From Cryptomeria japonica (taxonomy: Eukaryota; Streptophyta; Pinopsida; Cupressales; Cupressaceae): a stretch of DNA of 64,000 nucleotides. Under the pieces are notes generated by a model, which was not told the origin of the DNA, did not search any database, and saw only the letters and a program-made list of their open reading frames with translations. Below are positions 24,750-34,556 of this stretch, piece after piece. Location of the stretch: assembly GCF_030272615.1 (NCBI RefSeq), contig NC_081410.1:120776640-120840639 (forward strand), given 5' to 3'. The translations under genes and the position numbers were made by a program. Position 1 is the first letter of the stretch; every line of letters begins with the position of its first letter.

Positions 24750-25164
24750 AACAGGGCTCCAATCCACCACAAGCAACGTCTATTATCTGACGGATATGAT
24801 TTGGGCCTAGTTGATGATGGGTTTCCATGGTGGGTGTCTCATTCAAAGAGGAGGAAGCTTTTGCAGATTTTTTTTAACTTCCCAAACATACATAATCATG
24901 GTGTAAGATGACAGTGGTCATCACACGATGATTGCAGCAGCCATTAATGTTGTACCTGTGAATAATGCCAACAAATACGTGATCCATATCAAACAAGATG
25001 TGTACAGAGAAAACATTCAGGTTCCCCAAAACAAGCCTAATATTATGTTGGTGGGAGATGGCGTGGACGACACTGTCATTGCTAGTTACAAAGACATCAG
25101 TGATGGATATCACTTCCTCGACACTCCAGCTCTAGCTTTGATTCAAATTGATATCTCTACATAG
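24750..25164 (+). pseudogene. Captured pectin methylesterase (pectinesterase) gene fragment
   Basis: Pectin methylesterases de-esterify cell-wall homogalacturonan. The first segment (about 24775-24870) reads RLLSDGYDLGLVDDGFPWWV and then HSKRRKLLQ, like the end of a plant PME pro-region with its basic processing motif. The second (about 24928-25135) reads AAINVVPVNNANKYVIHIKQ, then VYRENIQVPQNKPNIMLVGDG and SDGYHFLDTPA, the start of the catalytic domain. The Gly of the conserved G-x-Y-x-E signature is Asp here. A frame break and stop separate the two segments. The sequence leaves the family after DTPA, before every active-site motif, so it has no enzyme function. It lies just inside the element's primer site, so it was probably acquired as cargo. 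Confidence 0.75.
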
Positions 25165-26137
25165 TTGTATTTAAGATATTATTGAGAGATCTTTATCGAA
25201 ACTGCCAAGGGAGCTTGCGAGAGTAAGCAGCTGATAGTGTGTAGAGTAAAGCTATCACGATTCTCACAGAAATGCAGATTCGGGCATGTCATGTGGATAT
25301 TGATTACATGGATAATGGGCGATTGTGATTACATGGATATTGTTGAGCAAACATAACCACTTGTTGTGGCGATTGTATTGAGGGTTAGTGGAAGAATAAA
25401 TAGAATAGGCAACTGAACAAAAATTTGAAGTAATCATGGGAATCATATGACACTTTATTCTAAAAGTCAGGAATATTGAATGGAATAATTTGTCTTCCTA
25501 GGATACGCGTTGAAAATCATCACCATTTTAAATTAAACTTCAGTCCTTGCGTGGGACATATGAGGATTTGAGGAGGATCGTTACCGTTGAGAATGAAATG
25601 TTAAGTTGGATGTTGTTTCTTGTGTATGGAAAATATTAATGTCTACCCATGAATATAGAGACTAAGGTTTGGCTTGAGTAGCAATTTGCGTAACATTTGT
25701 TATATAATTGACTCTCTTGATTTGGCGATTATTATTTTGGCCTCCACATATTCTCCGTTTCCCGTGCATCCCCTTCTTCTTAATTGCATGGGTGGTATGT
25801 GAGCTATCCTCCATTGGCGCGAGGAATTGTTGTTGAGTGTGGCATCGATACTTTCAACGTATGTTCAGTGGGAAGTTGTGGCATCTATACTGAAATCATT
25901 TAACTTTATTGTCGATAGCAATGGAATTGGGTATGGTCTTCTGCGAAAGGGGCAACATTGTTGTAAAATTTGCGTAGTGGGTTTGTGGAAGGTCACGAGT
26001 CTCCATGTAGTGTGCAAGTCAAAGACTTTGAATCATGTTTTTTTGGAATCGTGAAGGTTGCATCAATGCACAAGACTTCAAGAAACCTATATAAAGAGTT
26101 TGAAGAAGTTTAATGTTTTCAAAATTCCTTATTCATT
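25165..26137 (+). other. Interior of the gene-carrying element, unassigned
   Basis: No recognisable domain. A short internal duplication is visible near 25290-25345 (GATTACATGGATA twice). A 75-codon open stretch at 25827-26054 resembles nothing I know. Confidence 0.4.
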
Positions 26138-26340
26138 CATATAAAGAAGTTCGATGTGTACCTGGGACCCATTGAGGATCAGGTTACAATCGAGCTCGAA
26201 ACTTATCAACCAAGGGAAGCCCAGGGTACGCCCAAGTGGAATGGAAATGTGTATCAAGAGATCGAACATATGGTGATCGAGAAGTATGGAGGGGGAATCC
26301 ATTGGGGAAAGTACTTGGAGATTCAGAGAGAGTCTGACAA
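26138..26340 (+). pseudogene. Captured fragment resembling an aldonolactone (gulonolactone) oxidase C-terminus
   Basis: One open frame reads IKKFDVYLGPIEDQ, then WNGNVYQEIEHMVIEKYGG and IHWGKYLE. The HWGK motif following a KYGG segment is typical of the C-terminal domain of plant FAD-linked sugar-1,4-lactone oxidases. The FAD domain and the true C-terminus are missing, so this is only a fragment of about 65 residues. Family assignment is from the motif alone; other members of the same oxidase superfamily are possible. It is cargo of the same LTR element as the pectin methylesterase piece. Confidence 0.5.
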
Positions 26341-26380
26341 ACCATCAAGAGGCAACCTTGAACGAGGAGGTTAGAAGGTT

Positions 26381-26591
26381 GATGCAAGTAAGATGAGCTC
26401 CAGAGGGAGTCACATCATCATGAAAATTTGTGTTACCTAATGCATTTTCTTGTTGCAAGTAAGTTGAGCTCCAGAGGGAGTCACATCATCATGAAAATTT
26501 GTGTTACCTAATGCATTTTCTTGATGCAAGTAAGTTGAGCTCCAGAGGGAGTCACATCATCATGAAAATTTGTGTTACCTAATGCATTTTC
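26381..26591 (+). repeat. 71-bp tandem repeat, three copies
   Basis: The unit containing GCAAGTAAGTTGAGCTCCAG and GTGTTACCTAATGCATTTTC starts at about 26384, 26455 and 26526. The spacing is exactly 71 and the copies are nearly identical. The period is not a multiple of three, so it does not encode a protein repeat. Confidence 0.9.
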
Positions 26592-26710
26592 CTCTGAGAC
26601 GGATAGATTTGAGGTGAAAGCCCTTGTTAATGCATTTTTCTCTGAGAGAGAGAAATTTGAGGTGAAAGCCCTTGTCCATCTCTGAGATGGAGATGTGGTT
26701 CTTTCCACCC

Positions 26711-27130
26711 TCAAGGAGTATCCATGGTGGATGTCATGTTGAGTGACTCCATGCCAACATCACGTTGAGAGACTCCATAATGATTCTCTTGTACTTGCGT
26801 TTATCCACCCTCTGGGAGTAGCCATGGTGGACGTCATGTTGAGAGACTCCATGACGACATCGCATTGAGTGACTTTGTGATGGGCACTTGTGCACTTGTT
26901 CCCTTCCACACATGGGAGTGGCCATGGTGGACATCACATTGAGTGACTTTGTGATGAATTCTTTTCCAAAAATGGGAGTAGCCATTATGGATGTCATGAT
27001 TGAGATTCATGACAACATCACGTTGAGAGACTCCGTGATGAAATCTTGTACATCTCTGAGACTAAGATGTGATTTTTCCACCATTGGGTTTAGCCATTGT
27101 GGATGTCATGTTGAGAGACTCCATGACAAG
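26711..27130 (+). repeat. Diverged repeats of about 100 bp
   Basis: GGAGTAGCCATGGTGGA ... GTTGAGAGACTCCATGA recurs with CCATGGTGG-like cores at 26722, 26822, 26922, 26982 and 27093. Copies are diverged and spacing varies from 60 to 111. Confidence 0.7.
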
Positions 27131-27157
27131 GATTATTGGAAAAATACCTCCCTAGCT

Positions 27158-27166
27158 AAAAGGGAG
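27158..27166 (+). other. Polypurine tract of the gene-carrying element
   Basis: AAAAGGGAG directly before TGTTGATG, the start of the 3' LTR. Confidence 0.8.
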
Positions 27167-27367
27167 TGTTGATGTTTATAGCGGTAGGAGATATTTTTCT
27201 CTCAAGTTAAATTAAATAAATATATAAACTACCTTGGCCAACCTAGTTGAGAGAGTTGCATCTCTTGGGTGAAGAGGTGCATGTGTGGTATAAATAAGAA
27301 ATGATTTATAAATCTTTTGGAAAATCAATCAATTTCAATTTACATTCCTAACCTAAAAAAATTGACA
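27167..27367 (+). repeat. 3' LTR of the gene-carrying element (uninterrupted)
   Basis: TGTTGATGTTTATAGCGG to about ATTGACA. It holds the intact form of the site where the copia array entered its sibling: TTGGGTGAAG, with one GGGTG at 27268-27272. Confidence 0.88.
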
Positions 27368-28208
27368 CCCCCTACAACAAGAAAACTAAACCCTTTTGCA
27401 CTTGTATCAATTGAGAAATCACAAAATTGAGAAATGAAAAAGAATAAGACACCAAGTACCTGGTGAATATTCTATAAAAATTGACTGCAGATCTAAATAG
27501 AGGACTTTGAGAGCTTTCCGACGATGTACGGAAGTCGAAAAACAAAGTTTATTTTCTCAAGTTATGACCCTAAAAGCGCCAAATTGAAGGCTGACTTTCA
27601 AGGCCTAATATAAAAACCACTTGCAAAATTAGATTGACATCAAAACCAACTTTCTGACAATATCTCATTTGTTTGATTGCGACTCCATATGACGAAGTTA
27701 TGGACAAAAAACCAACTATTGCTTTTTATGGTTTGGAAGGCTTGAAGGACTCCCAAATATAGAAAAAAAATTGAAAACAACAAATTTTTTACAATAAAAA
27801 GTTTTCGAAAATAACAAGTTTCCAAAATAAAAAATTTCCACAAATAGAAAGTTTCCAAAAATAGATACTTTCCAAAATTAGAAACTTTTCAATAATAGAA
27901 AATTTTTGAAAACAAAAACTTTCTAGAAATGGAAATTTTCTAAATTTTTTTTGCAAAGAATTTCCCAATCTCCAATTTTGACAAATTGACAAGTAATTTT
28001 AGGGTTCTTTGGCCTCTTGAGCGCAATGGTGACCTCTATTTTGTTCCAAAATACCTAGATTTTCATCTACCCCAAGATTTTGGTTCGATTTTCATGCCCT
28101 TAGTCAATTTGACCCAAAATTTAATTGCTTAGATTTTGATGAAATGACGGTCAATCTTAGGGTTTTTCGAATCGCGGATGCAATGACAACCTTCGTTTGA
28201 TCCCAATG
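27368..28208 (-). other. Leader region of the split copia derivative
   Basis: Non-coding stretch between the copia derivative's 5' LTR (right) and its gag start (12299, beyond the insertions). It includes many short AAATTTTC/GAAAGTTTCC-like near repeats at about 27795-27960. No open frame of interest. Confidence 0.5.
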
Positions 28209-28491
28209 TGCATAAAAGATTGAAGATACAATATTGGAGGTACAACTACAATAAATAAACGAAACCTTATAAAGGATGAGTGAAAACCTAGGTGCAAACC
28301 CTAATGATAAAATTAGGAGAACTAAAGCAATGCAAAGTAGGAGCTAAATTAAGCTCAACTACATCTATAACTAAAGCTATAAAAGAAAACCCTAGACAAC
28401 AAAAAAGCACCTAAGTTTAGCTTAATTGAAAAAGCAATTAAAGGACCTAATTAATAAATAATTAAATAATTGTCCTAAAATTACTCCAATA
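28209..28491 (-). repeat. 5' LTR of the split copia derivative
   Basis: Partner of 10104-10385 by eye alignment. The right edge reads CCAATA where the partner has CCAACA. Confidence 0.75.
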
Positions 28492-28739
28492 GCAGTGACC
28501 AGGGGCCAACCTTATAAATTTGAATACTTATATGTATTCTTTCATTTAAAAACCAATAAAAATTGAATTTTTAGCTTCATTGTAAAGGATTTTGGGAATT
28601 GTAATTGGGCAGGATTGTATGATTTTAGTTTTGATTTCTCATGTCATGATAATGTAAATGATAATTTTTGCTATTATGAAATATAATTATATATGTTGTA
28701 GTCACACATAAAATTACAATTACAATGTAAGTTTTGTTT

Positions 28740-28978
28740 GAGATTCTCTCTAGACTTCCGGCTCTGGAAATTGATTGACTATTCTCATATGATCAATGTA
28801 CTTGAATCTCCTACCATGGTCTCCATAACCTTTCAAAAAATGGTACTCATATTCAATCCCATAAAGCTTGTCCATCCTGGAATTCAACATATCCAACTTA
28901 ACCATGCCATAATCATTAATTCCATTAAATGTGTGACAAATTATAGGGAAAAATATCTTTCCTCCAGTGTGAAAAATT
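28740..28978 (-). pseudogene. Unidentified coding trace, minus strand
   Basis: The minus strand is open for about 70 codons and reads like real protein: IICHTFNGINDYGMVKLDML, then DKLYGIEYEYHFLKGYGDHG, then KYIDHMRIVNQFPEPEV and a TAG. A frame break separates it from a short upstream trace (EELLVVEMPPILTREGNW). A further open stretch lies at 29229-29432 (VENLLCQKTSCILNLAEKVW) on the same strand. I do not recognise the family. It may be a gene or transposon remnant. Confidence 0.35.
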
Positions 28979-29432
28979 CATCCAATTCCCTTCTCTTGTC
29001 AAAATAGGAGGCATCTCAACTACTAGCAATTCCTCAGTGTCTTAATTAACATGTCATGATAAAATTTATGATCTTGAATAATTATTCTCAACTCATCAAA
29101 CTATGGCATAATTTTTTAAATTGAATTGATACTATAAACATCAAAACTTGCATGATCAAGCAAGACTTGGAAATTTAACTTCAGGAGACCACTTGATTTG
29201 GAAGCATTTCAATCTAATTTTTTTCGGATCACGATTTTTTTATTGTATTCGTCAATGTTTTATAAGCCCCCCAAACCTTCTCAGCAAGGTTAAGGATGCA
29301 TGATGTCTTTTGGCATAATAGATTTTCAACCAAATCACTAACAACGACACAATTATATTGTAATTTCACTGGCAAAATGAGTCCTATGATATATTGAACA
29401 TTTAATGTTTTCAACAAAATGGGTCCTCCCAC

Positions 29433-29971
29433 ATGACAAACTATTATGGTATTGGCAAATATGTGGGTGAATTAATACACGCATCCAATATTTTAGACAA
29501 AAATATTAATTACATCGATACTGCATAGCTGCTATTAGTGAAAATATTAATTACACATGATTGATAAAATAAATCGATGGTGAATTCACATGCATTAGGA
29601 TGATAATTCAAAAAAATGGGGATTTGACCACCCCATATTGAGGAACTATTGCTAATTTCAAATTTCCTAATACAAAATATTTGCAAATTGGCAAAAATTT
29701 ACCACTGAAAAAATCCCTAGTATCATCAAAATTTAATTTTACCAAGTTTGGAGGGGTAGCTATCCATCTAACTAATTATTTTTGTTGAGTTTTCTTTGAA
29801 TTTTTTCAACTAAACCAATAGTTGTTGGATTAATGATTTTTCAATTATTTTGTATGAAGTAACTGTGGGACATGATTTTTTTTGTTTTAGGAGATATTCT
29901 TTCAAATAAGTAGTCCAATATTATTTATGAGATAGAATTCTCAATTATTGAAATCATTGTGTTTACATTTG

Positions 29972-29973
<2 letters not shown>
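29433..29973. other. Unassigned AT-rich stretch
   Basis: Nothing recognisable between the unidentified coding trace and the AC microsatellite. Confidence 0.4.

Positions 29974-30016
<43 letters not shown>
29974..30016. repeat. (AC)n microsatellite
   Basis: An uninterrupted AC dinucleotide run of about 21 units. Confidence 0.97.
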
Positions 30017-30018
<2 letters not shown>

Positions 30019-30151
30019 GTTATTTTTCTCTAGCTATATTTGACAAATTACAATGGAAGGGCTTATAAGCCATATGCAAGAATAAGTGGAATTTAAATAG
30101 AGAAGGACAACTCTGAAAATTACTAAGAAAAGAGTTATGAAGGGGCTCACA

Positions 30152-30403
30152 CTAACCAAGCTTTCCTTGTAACAAATTGTAGTAATAAAAGCTAAAATTA
30201 TAGTTTAGTAGAATATGATTTGAACTTTCATAAGTCATGTCACAAAGAATGCATGGAAAGATTGTGGTGATACCAAATCTATATAGTATCATTCCAGTTA
30301 CGATCATATCATCCATGGTGAACCATGCAAAGGCATCAGGCTTAGGAAGACAAGGTGAACTCCAACAAATCTTAGATGGCCAATGATCTCGACTGTAAGA
30401 CAA
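30152..30403 (-). pseudogene. LINE-type zf-RVT domain remnant
   Basis: The minus-strand frame contains a segment ending CLPKPDAFAWFTMDDMIVTG, then CILCDMTYESSNHILLNYNF. The layout PK-x-FxW-(basic segment)-T-G-x-L, C-x2-C and E-S-x2-H-x-LL is the zinc-binding reverse-transcriptase domain found at the end of plant non-LTR retrotransposon polyproteins and their host relatives. The final Cys of the motif is not seen (N instead). Only about 80 residues remain; no reverse transcriptase core is recognisable next to it. Confidence 0.55.
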
Positions 30404-30579
30404 TCATGAATGCATATCCTTCCTCGACTGAGAATTTACCAATTTTTGAAATGGACCATAATTCCATCATCCTGATTTCAGTAGTAGATCTATCTTTTAT
30501 TAAGCTCTTCTTTCATGTGTTTTTTATTACTTCAGAAAGGGGAAGACTCTATAGATTTTCATCTAACTTTTGGAGGTAG

Positions 30580-31286
30580 AACCAATTAGTCACTTGGAAA
30601 TAATCCTTCACTTTGTATAAATTAGATTCAATTTTTTCAATTTTTTAATCAATTTATATAAAATTTCCTTATGATTGAGATCCACCCGTATTTGTGTTTT
30701 ATCATCACAAATTAATTAATCTTTTGAAAAAATATTATGTCATATCTATTTGATCTAAGATATTAGTGCTAAAATATGCATACCCTCCCCTCCAATACCA
30801 TAACCCAAAGTGAGACAAGGAAAATGAAGTATCTCACATAGAGAGAGGGGTACATCAAAAAAGAGAGACTGGTTTTGGACCAACATATAGGATTGGGGAA
30901 AATCCTCTTTTCTATAGGATTTATAAAAACATAGATGTTATTCCGTTGAGGCCTTAAGATAGGATAATAATTGGAACAAGGCTTTGACTACCATGCCCTA
31001 CTAGAGATTAGGGGCAATCCTACTAGATTTCATTAATATAAAATATAATAACATGTAAGTGCGCCCAAATTATATAGCTAGTTATAATCACTAAAGATGT
31101 ATCCCCTCAAATCACAAACGCACTTACATCTTGCAGTCTCATCATCTTAGCCCTCTAAATATCTATCTAATATGAGATAATTGAATATGTATTTATAAAT
31201 ATATGGGTTTCGAGGATAAGTAGGACTACTACACAAACATTTCAACATATTATTCATGCATGAATCCCTTAAGATATAGTAAAAGT
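30580..31286. other. Unassigned AT-rich stretch
   Basis: No coding similarity or element boundary recognised. Confidence 0.4.
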
Positions 31287-31537
31287 AATAACACTTATTT
31301 TTACATACAAGAAAAGAACGAACTAAACTAAAATAGGAAAAATGAAGAGAATAACACTTATTTTTACATGCGAGAAAAGAAGGAATTAAATTAAAATAGA
31401 AAAATGAAGAGAATAACACTTATTTTTACATGCGAGAAAACAAGGAACTAAACTAAAATAGAAAAAATGAAGAGAATAACACTTATTTTTACATGCGAGA
31501 AAAGAAGGAACTAAACTAAAATAGAAAAAATAAAGAG
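31287..31537. repeat. 62-63 bp tandem repeat, four copies
   Basis: The unit AATAACACTTATTTTTACAT ... GAACTAAACTAAAATAG starts at 31287, 31350, 31412 and 31475. Copies 2 to 4 are closest to each other. Confidence 0.9.
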
Positions 31538-34500
31538 TCTTATGAAAAAGAATAATTGAATCCTAAGCCAACCAACTAATGCCTACTCCAATAGGAAACA
31601 AAGTCACATGTAAGATAGAAGTATGATCATATAGGCTATATATTAATATCATAAACAATAATGAAATATAGTATATATAATTACTTTATAAACTAGATAA
31701 AATTAGCAATACCCCATATTGTATTAAAAAAAACAATCATTGCAAAAGATTTGTAACACAATATAATGTTGTGAGATTAATCAACTCCTCATTACATCAA
31801 ACTAGCAAATGTGGCAAGAGAGAAACAATAAATAGGTTCAAATATTTCCTTGAGATATTATAGAATTTCATGGTGACATATTATCATATAAGTAACCAAC
31901 TAGAATACACATTCTTATAACTCATACAAATATGACCTTTCCATTATAGTTTTATGAATATAATTTATTTTGATATAATAATATACATTTTTAGAAATAA
32001 GGAAAAAACAGCTCAATAATCAACCCTTTTTACATCTTTTTACATGTATATATAATATTAGAGTTTCACTATGTAAGTTGGGAAAGAATGGTCAAGTGAT
32101 CAAAAATATTGTAGGTCATCCATGTCCTTTGAATCATCTTCACATGGTTATCTACTTGCAACCATGTATATCTGTATAATAATCATGTCATGAAGAACCC
32201 ACTAGTGCTAAAATTTATTTGGAATCCATCCCCTATCTTATCACATCTATCTTAAGCCATTAATGGTATCCTTGAAAGTGGGAGTTAATAGGAAGGGTTT
32301 CCTATTTGACTCTTATGGTTTCACATTTTGACATGATTTGAATAGTTCCAAAGCATATAAAATGCCTCCTGGGCCCAAATTTGAGGAGTCGAGAAATTGT
32401 ATGTAAAGATTCAAGGAGGACCAAGAGTCAAGATGTGGAGACGATGCATGTTGAATAACCACATGGAAGTAACCACAATCACAAAAAAGAAAAGTCAAAA
32501 GGATTGTGGGATTCAAGATTTGGAGATACTACATGAAAATTATATACATGGAGGATAAGGGAATTAGGAATCCCAAATTTTAATAGAAGAATCATGAGGA
32601 GGATCAAGGCTTGGTGAGGAGGATACCTAAAACCATATGAGGAATTGCAAAGGGGTATGTGAAATATGAGAAGCCCAAGAGGAAAGTATTAATAAATTGG
32701 TGAGGTTATGTTTCATGTGTTACACTTATTGAGTACTTAATGCACTATGAAGAAGATGGGATGGAGAGGCCCAAAACCTTATAACAAAATAGAAGGTGTT
32801 CAAGAGTCGAGGAATAAGAATACTAAATATTAATGGAAGAGGAAGTACAATTAATTCTATGAGAAATTCGATACCACAAGTGTAAAGGAAAAGTAAATGA
32901 AAGGGAAACTCATTAGGGTTTGAGATTAGGGATTCATGATACCTCATACCTTTTACATATGATGATTAGGAAAAGTCAATAATTCTAGGTATAACTAAAG
33001 GAAACAACAAGTGAGAGAAAAGTGAAAGCATAGGGGAAAAATGTAAATATTAGAATAAAAGAGACTTTATGGATTGAGGACCAAGGATGTCAAATTCCCG
33101 ATATTAAAAAGAGAAAAAGCAAGGAAAAGTGGAAGAGACAAATAGTTTTGATTCAGGGATTAGCCCTATGGATTAATTAATACATTATTAGGTGGAAACC
33201 TAAAAGGTCAGGTTTGAAGGAAAAGATTAAGACTAGAAGTAAAGGCTCAAAGAAATTCATGAAAATGTACCCAAGTAAGGGTAAGTCTAAAAACCTAAAG
33301 GCACAAAAAACTTATAGGAAATATGGAAGCATAGGGTTTCAAGAAATGGGAGGAAAGTATGCCAATAGAGAGATGAAGGCAAAGTAGACGCAAAAAATGT
33401 TCTCCATTATAAATTTTGAACTTTGAGACATTTAAGCATATGACAAGGATATAAGAGATAAAAATCCCAATATAAAAAGAATGTTTGACCAAGGGATCCC
33501 ATTCAATATTTCTCAAATTATTTATGAATAATGGCATGCCTAGGACAAATAACTAAAGTCAACACCATAATTAGAAAATTTTAGACTATTGCGGTAGGTG
33601 CCAACATGACCCACCCATTGTTGTATTATCCATTATCATGGATTGTATAGAAAAATTTCTTTAGTTTATTTACATACATTCATTTTTATTATGATCATAT
33701 GTTCCACTCTTTTGTGGCTTTCTATTCTTTTGTTATTAATGCACTCATGTCTTTCTATGCTATGTATGAGTATGCATTTTCTAGGGGGTATTTTACTATC
33801 ATGCACATTTTTATCTCTTTTATAGATTTAATTAGTTCTTACACTTTTCTTTAATATTTAATCATCTCACTTCTCTAGTATCTAAGTTGTATTGATCTTA
33901 TGTCTCTTGTGGCTTCTTACAATGGTATGGGTGTCAATCTAGTGATATTTTACCAAATGTTATTAAATACTACATCTTGTGTATAGATATTGAAAAGGTT
34001 ATTCCTTCCTTATCTATTCATAGTTTTATCATATCTGATGATGATATATAGGTATTAATAATATTATTGCACCTTATGATGATATACTATTGTATATCAT
34101 CATTACATTGTAGCAGAGGCCAAATTATCTATGAACTTGCTTGTAATGAAATTTATCATGGTATACATGATTTTTCTCCCATACTACCACCATGACAATC
34201 TAATTTGTCTCAACTAATGTTAGTCCTCTAGCCATTTTTGCATATATTTATATGGATTTTATGTGATATTAGTTGATAGTTTATCAAGAATGCCTCCATC
34301 CAACTAATATGGTCCTCCCCCTCCATATCCATATACATATAGTATCTAAATAATATGACATGGGTCTATCAAGTGCAATATATAGAAACACGCTTGGAAG
34401 AAATGCTATATAGACATTTTCATAGACCCAACATTGATAGAAGTAATTTACTAAAGTGACATACATATGGTGTCATGAACTGTATGGAAAGTGTCATAGC

Positions 34501-34556
34501 TTTGATCTAACATACATAATACTTGATGAATAAATCATTCAATGTTACTCTATGTT
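31538..34556. other. Long unassigned AT-rich region
   Basis: Many short open stretches but none with recognisable protein character. The 32100-33560 part is purine-rich on the plus strand. Probably decayed repeats. Confidence 0.45.

Larger units (their letters stand above)
12353..27367 (+). mobile_element. Non-autonomous LTR element carrying host gene fragments, split by a copia array
   Basis: The 5' LTR (12353-12457 plus 24603-24695, 198 bases once joined) matches the 3' LTR 27167-27367. Between them are a perfect primer site (24699-24710), about 2.5 kb of interior and a polypurine tract (AAAAGGGAG, 27158-27166). The interior has no gag, protease, integrase or reverse transcriptase that I can see. 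It holds a pectin methylesterase fragment, a probable aldonolactone oxidase fragment and two tandem repeat arrays. It would have needed proteins from another element to move. It sits in the leader of the minus-strand copia derivative. Confidence 0.8.
10104..28491 (-). mobile_element. Copia-type deletion derivative, split by nested insertions
   Basis: Two similar terminal repeats of about 283 bases (10104-10385 and 28209-28491) bound this element on the minus strand. Its body is 10386-12352 plus about 27368-28208; everything between is later insertions. Next to the left LTR the minus strand has a polypurine tract (AAGGGGGAG, 10386-10394). A poor match to a primer site (TTGGGATCAAACG) abuts the right LTR. 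Only gag, protease and the pre-integrase segment remain. The integrase core, reverse transcriptase and RNase H are absent from the remaining body. I could not find a convincing target duplication. Confidence 0.7.

Noticed and set aside
12353-27367. A Pack-type DNA transposon as the carrier of the pectin methylesterase fragment
   Set aside because: Direct, not inverted, terminal repeats plus primer site and polypurine tract show an LTR element.
33295-33825. Hydrophobic open stretches on both strands resembling membrane peptides
   Set aside because: T-rich codons produce Phe, Leu and Ile; no start context, splice signal or homology supports a gene.
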